Source: CAZLYX01 sp964563885
GTDB lineage: Bacteria > Pseudomonadota > Gammaproteobacteria > Burkholderiales > Neisseriaceae
Direction: 5' to 3'
Length of the DNA stretch: 26,006 nucleotides
NCBI GenBank assembly: GCA_964563885.1
Contig: CAZLYX010000028.1
Coordinates: 1 to 26,006, forward strand
Part shown: positions 15,969 to 22,222 of the stretch, piece after piece
How the letters are laid out: each line of letters opens with the position of its first letter
Numbering within the stretch: the first letter of the stretch is position 1
The notes under the pieces: model-generated
What the model was told of the DNA's origin: nothing
The model's input: only the letters and a program-made list of their open reading frames with translations
The model's database searches: none
Program-made: the position numbers and the translations under genes

Positions 15969-15980
15969 AGGCTACCTGAA
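15969..15980 (+). repeat. DNA uptake sequence abutting a start codon
   Basis: Exact AGGCTACCTGAA. Its reverse complement ends one base before the ATG of the minus-strand metallopeptidase gene. Confidence 0.85.
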
Positions 15981-16051
15981 AAGGCTGGTTGTTATTTATC
16001 AGTGGGTTAAGCTTAATTCAGTATTTTAATAATGATCATACATCAGTAATC

Positions 16052-16084
16052 AAAGGCTAGCTGAAAGAGATTCAGGTAGCCTTT
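16052..16084. terminator. Imperfect inverted DUS pair after plsC
   Basis: AGGCTAGCTGAA (16054-16065, one change) faces exact TTCAGGTAGCCT (16071-16082), with A/T flanks: 14 positions with one mismatch and a 5-base loop. It lies just past the plsC stop on the minus strand. Confidence 0.65.
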
Positions 16085-16105
16085 TAATCATTATGCTGAG
16101 CGCAT

Positions 16106-16864
16106 CTAAACTGGAGGTGTATTGGTTGTGGTATTGCTTTTGGTAGGCGCGAATGGGCCACTGCCGTTAATTTGTTGTTGTTGGTTTTCAATCCACTGCT
16201 CACAAGCGGCCATGACTTCTTCGTTGCTGCCGCTGTCATAATGAATCACTGGACCAATCACCACAGTAATCTCGCCGGGATATTTCATAAAAGAATTGCG
16301 CGGCCAAAATTCACCACTGTTTAAAGCCACAGGCAATAAATTCATTTCAAATAGCTTAGACATGCGCGCTGCGCCGAGTTTATAGCGGCCTTTAGTGCCG
16401 GGTGGCATACGCGTTCCTTCTGGAAAAATCGTAATCCAAAAGCCTTCTTTTTTGCGCATTAATCCTTGTTGCATCAACACTTGTGCCGCTTTAGGGCCAG
16501 CGCTACGGTCTATGCCGATGGTTTTTATCAGCTTTAAACCCCAGCCAAAAAAAGGTATTTTAAATAACTCTTTTTTTGCTACAAATACCTGCGGAGGAAA
16601 AATAGCCTGTAGTGCCAGAGTTTCCCAACCTGATTGATGTTTGCAGCAAATAATAGATGGTTCAGTTGGAATATTTTCTGCGCCAATCACACGGTATTTT
16701 AAGCCAATAATATTGTGTAGCGACCACATCATCAGTTTGGCCCACGTCCGCCCAACTTGGTTTGCACCTTTGGGAAATAAGGCAGCTGGCAGAATCAGTA
16801 AAAATATAATTGGGGTGAAAATACCCAGAATGAGCCAGTAAATAAGGTTTCGAATCAATAACAT
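16106..16864 (-). CDS. plsC: 1-acyl-sn-glycerol-3-phosphate acyltransferase (PlsC/NlaB-like)
   Basis: Acylates lysophosphatidic acid to phosphatidic acid at the inner membrane. The 252-residue protein has an N-terminal hydrophobic stretch (about residues 5-30), then the acyltransferase blocks: CKHQSGWE (an HX4E instead of the classical HX4D), GIDRSAG and FPEGTRM, followed by the PVALNSG region. A proline/threonine/asparagine-rich tail ends the protein. The frame extends to a TTG at 16885, but the ATG at 16864, behind a GAAAGA ribosome site, is preferred. It follows gmhB by 36 bases, the arrangement I recall for a lysophosphatidate acyltransferase in Neisseria. Confidence 0.9.
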   Translation of the reverse strand: MLLIRNLIYWLILGIFTPIIFLLILPAALFPKGANQVGRTWAKLMMWSLHNIIGLKYRVIGAENIPTEPSIICCKHQSGWETLALQAIFPPQVFVAKKELFKIPFFGWGLKLIKTIGIDRSAGPKAAQVLMQQGLMRKKEGFWITIFPEGTRMPPGTKGRYKLGAARMSKLFEMNLLPVALNSGEFWPRNSFMKYPGEITVVIGPVIHYDSGSNEEVMAACEQWIENQQQQINGSGPFAPTKSNTTTNTPPV

Positions 16865-16884
16865 AATATCTTTCAGAAAAGGCA

Positions 16885-16896
16885 AGGCTAGCTGAA
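16885..16896 (+). repeat. Variant DUS between gmhB and plsC
   Basis: AGGCTAGCTGAA, one change from the exact DUS, in the 36-base gmhB-plsC gap. The same variant occurs at 16054-16065 and, inverted, at 11896-11907. Confidence 0.6.
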
Positions 16897-16900
16897 TGTT

Positions 16901-17470
16901 TTAATTGAGTTCATTCGAATCAGTATGGTTTTGTTGTACTAAATACTGTGAGAAAGCCAATAAGTCATCAAAAACTTGAGTTTTATCGGGTAATTGATCG
17001 GATTGAGCAGAGAGTGTTTTCTTGCCTTTTCCGCTGAGCACCAAAGCTGGCTTGCCACCCGCGGCATCAATGGCTTGTAAATCTCGTAAGCTGTCGCCCA
17101 CCATCCATGTGTTGGCCGCGTTGGCATTAAAGCGTGTAATGATGTCTTCGATCATGCCAGGCTTTGGCTTGCGACAGCTGCAATTGGAAGCATCTGTATG
17201 TGGGCAAAACCAAATACCATCAATGCTGCCACCTGCTTGCTGTGCTAAGCGGTGCATCTTAGCGTGCATTTCGTTTAAGTTTTCCATGTTGAAAAACTTA
17301 CGACCAATACCTGATTGGTTGGTTGCTACGGCAATGGTATAACCAGCTTGAGTTAGAAAGGCGATGGCATCCATGCTGCCTTCAAGCGGTATCCACTCAT
17401 CTACAGATTTAACAAAATCGTCGCGATCATGGTTAATCACGCCATCGCGGTCAAGAATAATCAGCTTCAT
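16901..17470 (-). CDS. gmhB: D-glycero-D-manno-heptose 1,7-bisphosphate 7-phosphatase
   Basis: Removes the 7-phosphate during ADP-heptose synthesis for the LPS inner core; cytosolic HAD-family phosphatase. The 189 residues show the HAD motif I DRDG (D7 nucleophile, D9), motif II ATNQSG (49-54), the structural zinc site C89-x-H91 and C97-x-C99 (CPH, CSCRKPKPG) that is characteristic of GmhB, and motif III GDSLRD (125-130, D126). AAGG eight bases before the ATG overlaps the stop codon of the upstream gene, so the two are translationally coupled. plsC follows. Confidence 0.95.
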   Translation of the reverse strand: MKLIILDRDGVINHDRDDFVKSVDEWIPLEGSMDAIAFLTQAGYTIAVATNQSGIGRKFFNMENLNEMHAKMHRLAQQAGGSIDGIWFCPHTDASNCSCRKPKPGMIEDIITRFNANAANTWMVGDSLRDLQAIDAAGGKPALVLSGKGKKTLSAQSDQLPDKTQVFDDLLAFSQYLVQQNHTDSNELN

Positions 17471-17480
17471 TTAGAGTGCC

Positions 17481-17924
17481 TTACGTAATTTGAAGAGAGG
17501 CTTGCCATTGTGTGAAAGCGGCCTGAAAAATAACATTAAGTTTAGCTTGATTTTCGGGGCTGTTTTCAACATGGTAAAAACTGGCTAGCGCTGGCGTGTT
17601 GAGGGCTGTGACATAGTCTTCCATAAAGGCGCCATAGCCTTCATCTTCGTCATCATAATAAAAAGCTGTAAAACGCTGACCCTGTGCAGAAAAGTCATTT
17701 TCTTCTAGTTCGCCACCCATATTTTTTAAGACAAACTCAGCACCGCTAATGTGTCCTGTTTTCAAAGCAGCTACATCTTCGGGTGTTTCCTCTTCCCAGC
17801 CAGGGTTGTGTAGATTCTGTGATACTGCCCATGCCCAGTAGAAACCCATATGGGTGGCCGCATGGCTTTGTGACAAGCCTGTGGGAAAATCTTCATCAGT
17901 ATGAAAATCAATATGGTCATACAT
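17481..17924 (-). CDS. Conserved uncharacterised acidic protein
   Basis: A 147-residue protein I cannot assign to a function. It is acidic (DEDEGYG, EEETPED), has no signal peptide or membrane segment, and is rich in aromatic residues (MGFYWAWA, FTAFYYDDED, YGAFMEDY). The N-terminal pattern of DFHTDEDFP, ATHMGFYWAWA recalls a small family of bacterial cytosolic proteins of unknown role, so it is probably a real conserved gene. It is first in a tight unit with gmhB (10-base gap) and plsC, so it is expressed with LPS and phospholipid genes. A one-mismatch DUS (AGTCTACCTGAA, 17930-17941) lies just before the start codon; no other ribosome site is clear. Confidence 0.75.
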   Translation of the reverse strand: MYDHIDFHTDEDFPTGLSQSHAATHMGFYWAWAVSQNLHNPGWEEETPEDVAALKTGHISGAEFVLKNMGGELEENDFSAQGQRFTAFYYDDEDEGYGAFMEDYVTALNTPALASFYHVENSPENQAKLNVIFQAAFTQWQASLQIT

Positions 17925-17989
17925 AACTGAGTCTACCTGAAAGAATTAAAAACAAATTATAACATTGATGAGTGTTGGGATAAGTAAGG

Positions 17990-18016
17990 AAAAACACCTG
18001 TGCGGCAGGTGTTTTT
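17990..18016. terminator. Rho-independent terminator, galE end
   Basis: AAAAACACCTG (17990-18000) and CAGGTGTTTTT (18006-18016) form a perfect 11-bp stem with a 5-base loop and T-runs on both strands. It lies 6 bases past the galE stop and can work in either direction. It is not DUS-based. Confidence 0.9.
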
Positions 18017-18022
18017 AGTGGA

Positions 18023-19039
18023 TTAATTATCGTAGCCGTTTGGATTTTGACTTTGCCAGCGCCAAGCATCTTGCATCATATCGAACAAATTATGTTCAGC
18101 ACACCAGCCGATTTCTGCGGCCGTTTTGGCTGGGTCGGCATAGCATGTTGCAATATCACCGCTACGGCGCGGTGCCAAGCGGTAAGGAATTAAAACACCG
18201 CTGGCTGCTTCAAAGGCTTTAACGATGTCCAATACAGAATAGCCATTACCAGTGCCGAGATTGTAAATATGCACCCCAGGCTGATTTTGCTTGGCATCCA
18301 TTGCTTTCAAGTGACCATTGGCAAGATCGACAACGTGAATATAATCGCGCACACCAGTACCATCAGCGGTGGGGTAATCGCTGCCGAATACAGATAACTC
18401 TGCCAATTTACCAGTGGCGACTTGGCAAACGTAAGGCAGTAAATTATTGGGAATTCCATTTGGATTTTCACCAATTAAACCACTCTGGTGGGCACCTACT
18501 GGATTGAAATAACGCAACAAAACAACACTCCAACGCGGATCGGCAAGTTGAATATCACTTAGCATGCGTTCGGTCATGTATTTTGAGGTGCCGTATGGAT
18601 TGGTAGTGCCGCCTACTGGCATATTTTCTGTAATGGGTACAGTAGGAGGGTCACCATATACTGTGGCTGATGAACTAAATACAATATTAAAAATATCGGC
18701 TTTGGCCATTTCTTCGGCCAAGACTAAGCTACCACAAACGTTGTTGTCATAGTATTGGATAGGGTTGCTCACACTCTCGCCAACAGACTTTAAACCAGCG
18801 AAATGCATCACTGCTTTAATGCGATGCTTTTGAAAAATGTGCTGCAACAAAGCTCGATCACGGATGTCACCTTGATAAAAAGTCGCTGCTTGACTGCATA
18901 TTTGTTCAAGGCGCGACAGTACTTTTGCCGATGAATTGCATAGATTGTCCAAAATCACCACTTCGTGGCCTGAGTTTAAAAGTTGGACGACAGTATGAGA
19001 GCCGATATAGCCTGCGCCGCCAGTAACAAGTACAGTCAT
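18023..19039 (-). CDS. galE: UDP-glucose 4-epimerase
   Basis: Interconverts UDP-glucose and UDP-galactose (NAD-dependent), supplying galactose for LPS/LOS and other glycans. The 338-residue extended short-chain dehydrogenase has GGAGYIGSH (7-15), HFAGLKSV (79-86), and the catalytic S124 (SSSATVYG), Y149 and K153 (NPYGTSKYMTE). The C-terminal RRSGD block is also present. The reading frame is open for 9 more codons, but AAAAGG six bases before the ATG at 19039 decides the start. It is monocistronic, with its own candidate promoter and a strong terminator. Some family members also act on N-acetylated sugars; this cannot be judged here. Confidence 0.95.
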   Translation of the reverse strand: MTVLVTGGAGYIGSHTVVQLLNSGHEVVILDNLCNSSAKVLSRLEQICSQAATFYQGDIRDRALLQHIFQKHRIKAVMHFAGLKSVGESVSNPIQYYDNNVCGSLVLAEEMAKADIFNIVFSSSATVYGDPPTVPITENMPVGGTTNPYGTSKYMTERMLSDIQLADPRWSVVLLRYFNPVGAHQSGLIGENPNGIPNNLLPYVCQVATGKLAELSVFGSDYPTADGTGVRDYIHVVDLANGHLKAMDAKQNQPGVHIYNLGTGNGYSVLDIVKAFEAASGVLIPYRLAPRRSGDIATCYADPAKTAAEIGWCAEHNLFDMMQDAWRWQSQNPNGYDN

Positions 19040-19103
19040 TTTTTGCCTTTTGGGAATGTGCATCAAGTAGGAGTTTGATAACCAGATATTTTATATACTG
19101 TAT

Positions 19104-19109
19104 ATTATA
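19104..19109 (-). promoter_or_regulatory. Candidate galE -10 box
   Basis: Perfect TATAAT on the minus strand, about 65 bases before the galE start, downstream of the rpoH terminator. No convincing -35 lies 16-18 bases upstream. Confidence 0.4.
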
Positions 19110-19219
19110 GCGCGAAATATGCTTGTGGGTGGAGTAAGTATCTATTTGTAATAACAGTGATTTTATCAAACATTATTACCGTTTTAACGTTTGAAAACTT
19201 ATTATGAGTTTTAAGCGAA

Positions 19220-19259
19220 AGACAAGGCTACCTGAAAATAAATTCAGGTAGCCTTGTCT
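19220..19259. terminator. Perfect inverted DUS pair after rpoH
   Basis: AGGCTACCTGAA (19225-19236) and TTCAGGTAGCCT (19243-19254) are extended outward by AGACA/TGTCT to a 17-bp perfect stem with a 6-base loop. It is 41 bases past the rpoH stop. Confidence 0.85.
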
Positions 19260-19300
19260 AATCTTTAATCACAGTATTAAAATTTTTTATCTTTTAATAC

Positions 19301-20167
19301 TTAAATGGCTTCTGCTGCTTCTGTCAAAAAGCCACGTAGTTTTTGCATGGCCTTAACTTCAATTTGGCGGATGCGTTCGGCAGATACGCCATACTCAGCA
19401 GCCAATTCATGCAAAGTTAGACCTCTATCGTCTTGTAACCAACGAGTTTCTACAATGCGGCGACTGCGGTCGTCAAGCTGTGCCAAGGCATTTTGTAAGC
19501 CTTCGGTTTGTAGCGCGTAATGAGCTTTTTGAGCAATTTGTTGTGTAGGCTCAGTGTTGTTGTCAGTCAACCAATCTATGGGTGCGAAACTATCATCGTC
19601 ATCGTTGTTGTCTGCCATGATGCCAATGTCTTTGCCGGTCATGCGCTGTTCCATCTCCATCACTTCAGAAAGCTTTACGCCTAAATCATCAGCAATGGTT
19701 TGTGCTTCTTGAGGGCTTAATGCACTCAGACTCTTACGCATGCTGCGAAGATTAAAAAACAATTTGCGTTGTGGTTTAGTGGTGGCGACGCGAACCAAGC
19801 GCCAATTTCGCAGGATAAATTCGTGCATTTCTGCTTTAATCCAGTGGATAGCAAATGAAAACAGACGTGCGCCGCGGGTAGGTTCGAAGCGTTTTACTGC
19901 TTTCATCAGGCCGATGTTGCCTTCTTGAATAAGGTCAGCTTGATTCAAACCATAACCAGCATAGCCGCGGGCAATAGATACTACTACGCGTAAGTGCGAC
20001 AAGATCAACCCTTTGGCGGCTTCAATATCACCGTCAAGTTGGCGTTCTGCTAAAGAACGTTCTTCTTCCGCAGTAAGCATAGGAATGCTGTTTACGGTAT
20101 GGATGTATTGCTCCAAGCTACCGTGCGCAGAAGGTACCGGTAGGGCAAATGCAGTATTCATTGTCAT
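19301..20167 (-). CDS. rpoH: RNA polymerase heat-shock sigma factor RpoH (sigma32)
   Basis: Directs RNA polymerase to heat-shock promoters. The 288-residue sigma70-family protein has region 2 (ADLIQEGNIGLMKAVKRFEP and SFAIHWIKAEMHEFILRNW), then the RpoH box QRKLFFNLR (133-141), which distinguishes sigma32 from other sigma factors, and region 4.2 with the VSAERIRQIEVKAMQKLR helix-turn-helix. AAAGGAAA at 20173-20180 supports ATG 20167; a second ATG at 20161 is possible. A promoter match is about 230 bases upstream, implying a long leader that contains a 10-9-10 inverted repeat. A DUS hairpin ends the gene. Confidence 0.96.
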   Translation of the reverse strand: MTMNTAFALPVPSAHGSLEQYIHTVNSIPMLTAEEERSLAERQLDGDIEAAKGLILSHLRVVVSIARGYAGYGLNQADLIQEGNIGLMKAVKRFEPTRGARLFSFAIHWIKAEMHEFILRNWRLVRVATTKPQRKLFFNLRSMRKSLSALSPQEAQTIADDLGVKLSEVMEMEQRMTGKDIGIMADNNDDDDSFAPIDWLTDNNTEPTQQIAQKAHYALQTEGLQNALAQLDDRSRRIVETRWLQDDRGLTLHELAAEYGVSAERIRQIEVKAMQKLRGFLTEAAEAI

Positions 20168-20185
20168 TTCGGTTTCCTTTCTTGA

Positions 20186-20214
20186 TTAGGACACTTAATT
20201 AAACAGTGTTCTAA
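20186..20214. promoter_or_regulatory. Inverted repeat upstream of rpoH
   Basis: TTAGGACACT (20186-20195), a 9-base spacer, then AGTGTTCTAA (20205-20214): 9 of 10 positions are complementary. It ends 19 bases before the rpoH start codon. The 9-base spacer and TTAG...CTAA ends recall the CIRCE heat-shock operator, though the arms are not a strict CIRCE match. Confidence 0.5.
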
Positions 20215-20395
20215 GTATGTATTTTTAGTATTACACCATTTAATTTAAATGTTCGACTCAATGGCTTGGTGTGTTAACTTTTAAGATGTTAATTAGACAA
20301 AAAAACGATGTAGTGTTGTGTATTTGATAGGTTAAATCGTGTACATTTTTATAATTGATATGAATTTTAATACCATAGTGATTCTGTCAGGATTA

Positions 20396-20424
20396 ATTAT
20401 ACATCAAAATGAAAGGTTAACCAA
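20396..20424 (-). promoter_or_regulatory. Candidate rpoH promoter
   Basis: On the minus strand: TTGGTT (20419-20424), 17 bases, then a perfect TATAAT (20396-20401). Transcription would start near 20389, giving a leader of about 220 bases. The 292 bases between lnt and rpoH (20168-20459) hold this promoter, the inverted repeat at 20186-20214 and an ACACCA/TGGTGT pair (20233-20238, 20267-20272). I see no gene in it. Confidence 0.5.
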
Positions 20425-20459
20425 TGCAGCAGCAACATCTTTAAGGTATTAAACATGGA

Positions 20460-22028
20460 TTAACGAATTTTGATCTTAGATGCTACATAACGACGATTAA
20501 GTATAAATAAAGTCGCCATAATTAAGCTTAAAATAAACATTAAAGGCCAAGAGCTGCCTGTTTTCATATAAGGCGTTTCGCCATGGTAACCTTCAATTTG
20601 GCCAGTTAACACGGTGGCAGTGTCGGGTGATGCAGATAAGGCAATTTTACCTTGTGGCGTAATGATAGCGGTGAAACCAGTATTGGTGGCACGCACCATA
20701 TAACGCCCTAGTTCCAATGCTCTGGCTTGTGATTGTTGGGCGTGTTGGAACATGGCGTTTGAGCGGCCATACCAAGCCATATTACTGGTATTTGCCAAAA
20801 CGGAAGATTGTTTAGCTGATGCAATTAACTCGTCACCAAAGCCATCTTCATAGCAAATATTAAAAGCTACCTGCTGATTTTTCATGATTAATGGCGCTTG
20901 CGCAGTGCCTCCACGGCTGAAGCCAGCCAGTGGCATGTGCATCAGTTCATACAGCCAACCAGTAACTTGTGGTAATGGGATATATTCACCAAAAGGCACC
21001 AGATGATTTTTGGCATAATATGGTATCTGTTGAGGTGTTTCAGAGTGATAATCAGCTAAGTTAATTACAGCGTTCAGGTAGCCTTGATGGTTGTCTGTGT
21101 ATTGTGCAATACCTATGGCGAGTGCACTGTTGTTAATTTGGGCTTGTTTGGCAAATTGGGCAATTACACCATCGGGTAAGTCTTGTCGCATCATTGGAAT
21201 AGCAGTTTCTGGCAAAACAACCAAGTCGGCATGAGTCTGCGCTACTTGGTCGTAATAATGCTGGATAGTGGGGCGGATTTGCTCTTCATTCCATTTTAGC
21301 GTTTGTGGAATATTGCCTTGAATTAATGCAACAGTGGCGCTGCTGCTATCTGGTTTTGTAAATGGAATTTGGCGCAGTAAGTAACCACCCGCTAATAAGA
21401 ATAGCATCATCGCAAACGTACTCAGCCTTAAACGAGACTTTGCTTGCTCGGGATTAACAGCCAAGACCAACCAAGCGCCGATAAACGCTGTACATAAGGT
21501 AACTAAATGAATGCCACCTAAGGGTGCAAAGCCTGCTAAGGGTGAATTGTCGGCAATTTGGCTATAGCCAAGCGCACCCCAACCAAAGCCTGTTAAAACA
21601 CGCTCGCGGGCAAATTCAAATAGCGTCCACAAAATTGGCAATGCTAAGCCAATGCTGAGCCAACGAGGCAACTGTAATTTACTCCAGAGCCAGAAAGCAG
21701 CCGCAGGAAAGCACGCCAAGCAAGCGGGTAGTAGTAAAGTTAAGGGCAATGCAAAGAGATTTGGCAGGCCAGACACATCATGTAACGCGGTGTGAATCCA
21801 GTAAAACTGGCAGGTGTAAGCCACTAAGCCAAACAAATAAGCGCTGCGAACAGCGCGATTAGGGCGCAGCTCAATTAAGCGAATCAGGCCGCCAAACAGC
21901 AAAGGCATTAACCAAAAGTGGTAATAAGGTGCGAACGCGAGCGGTGTGGCTGCGGCAAATGCAATCAGTAATGGCCAGTAAAAAGCGGGTTTTTGCCAGT
22001 AGTGATCCCATTGTGTAGAAAAAGTCAT
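20460..22028 (-). CDS. lnt: Apolipoprotein N-acyltransferase
   Basis: Adds the third acyl chain to the N-terminal cysteine of lipoproteins at the periplasmic face of the inner membrane. The 522-residue protein has several N-terminal membrane helices (within about 15-215), a nitrilase-type domain (about 232-480) and a final membrane helix (about 493-511). The catalytic triad is visible: E274 (VLPETAIP), K340 (YAKNHLVPFGEY) and C392 (NICYEDGF). The start codon ATG shares its first base with a near-exact DUS, and no ribosome site is seen. An exact DUS lies inside the gene and codes GYLN. No terminator is seen between lnt and rpoH, so read-through is possible. Confidence 0.95.
   Translation of the reverse strand: MTFSTQWDHYWQKPAFYWPLLIAFAAATPLAFAPYYHFWLMPLLFGGLIRLIELRPNRAVRSAYLFGLVAYTCQFYWIHTALHDVSGLPNLFALPLTLLLPACLACFPAAAFWLWSKLQLPRWLSIGLALPILWTLFEFARERVLTGFGWGALGYSQIADNSPLAGFAPLGGIHLVTLCTAFIGAWLVLAVNPEQAKSRLRLSTFAMMLFLLAGGYLLRQIPFTKPDSSSATVALIQGNIPQTLKWNEEQIRPTIQHYYDQVAQTHADLVVLPETAIPMMRQDLPDGVIAQFAKQAQINNSALAIGIAQYTDNHQGYLNAVINLADYHSETPQQIPYYAKNHLVPFGEYIPLPQVTGWLYELMHMPLAGFSRGGTAQAPLIMKNQQVAFNICYEDGFGDELIASAKQSSVLANTSNMAWYGRSNAMFQHAQQSQARALELGRYMVRATNTGFTAIITPQGKIALSASPDTATVLTGQIEGYHGETPYMKTGSSWPLMFILSLIMATLFILNRRYVASKIKIR
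21073..21084 (-). repeat. DNA uptake sequence, exact, inside lnt
   Basis: TTCAGGTAGCCT on the plus strand; on the coding strand it reads GGC-TAC-CTG-AAC (GYLN), in the same frame as the copy in zwf. Confidence 0.85.
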
Positions 22029-22039
22029 TCAGGTAGCTT
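22028..22039 (-). repeat. Near-exact DUS fused to the lnt start codon
   Basis: On the minus strand AAGCTACCTGAA (one change from the DUS), whose last A is the first base of the lnt ATG. The usual ribosome-site position is occupied by this repeat. Confidence 0.55.
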
Positions 22040-22062
22040 GTAAGGTTGAGTGCGATGCGCGG

Positions 22063-22068
22063 ATTATA
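22063..22068 (-). promoter_or_regulatory. Candidate lnt -10 box
   Basis: Perfect TATAAT on the minus strand 35 bases before the lnt start, below the lptG hairpin. The best -35 (TTCAAC) is 19 bases away, so the call is tentative. Confidence 0.35.
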
Positions 22069-22138
22069 ACGGATTTTCCGATGATGGGTTGAAACGGAGT
22101 GTAAGCAAGAATGTTGTGTGAACATAAAGATTGTTAAT

Positions 22139-22196
22139 AAAAGGCTACCTGAAAGCGAATCTTTAAAACAAAGTAAATGCTTTCAGGTAGCCTTTT
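22139..22196. terminator. Inverted DUS pair after lptG, 18-bp stem
   Basis: An 18-base arm at 22139-22156 containing AGGCTACCTGAA (22142-22153) is perfectly complementary to 22179-22196, with a 22-base loop. A/T runs lie outside. It is 26 bases past the lptG stop and also faces lnt. Confidence 0.8.
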
Positions 22197-22222
22197 TTGT
22201 GATGATGGTCGTATTGAGCAGC

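Noticed and set aside
18040..18752. Plus-strand small frames opposite galE
   Set aside because: Shadows of a well-supported galE; no ribosome sites or family features.
20186..20214. Calling the rpoH repeat a true CIRCE element
   Set aside because: Arms differ from the CIRCE consensus after the first four bases, and no hrcA is in the window; reported only as an inverted repeat of similar layout.
20300..20390. Short upstream open frame of about 14 codons in the rpoH leader (minus strand, starting ATGGTATTA)
   Set aside because: No ribosome site, AT-rich random composition; not supportable as a leader peptide.
6516..22196. Inverted repeats as insertion sequence or MITE ends
   Set aside because: The arms are DUS 12-mers with only short flanks, no transposase, no target duplications; terminator hairpins explain them better.
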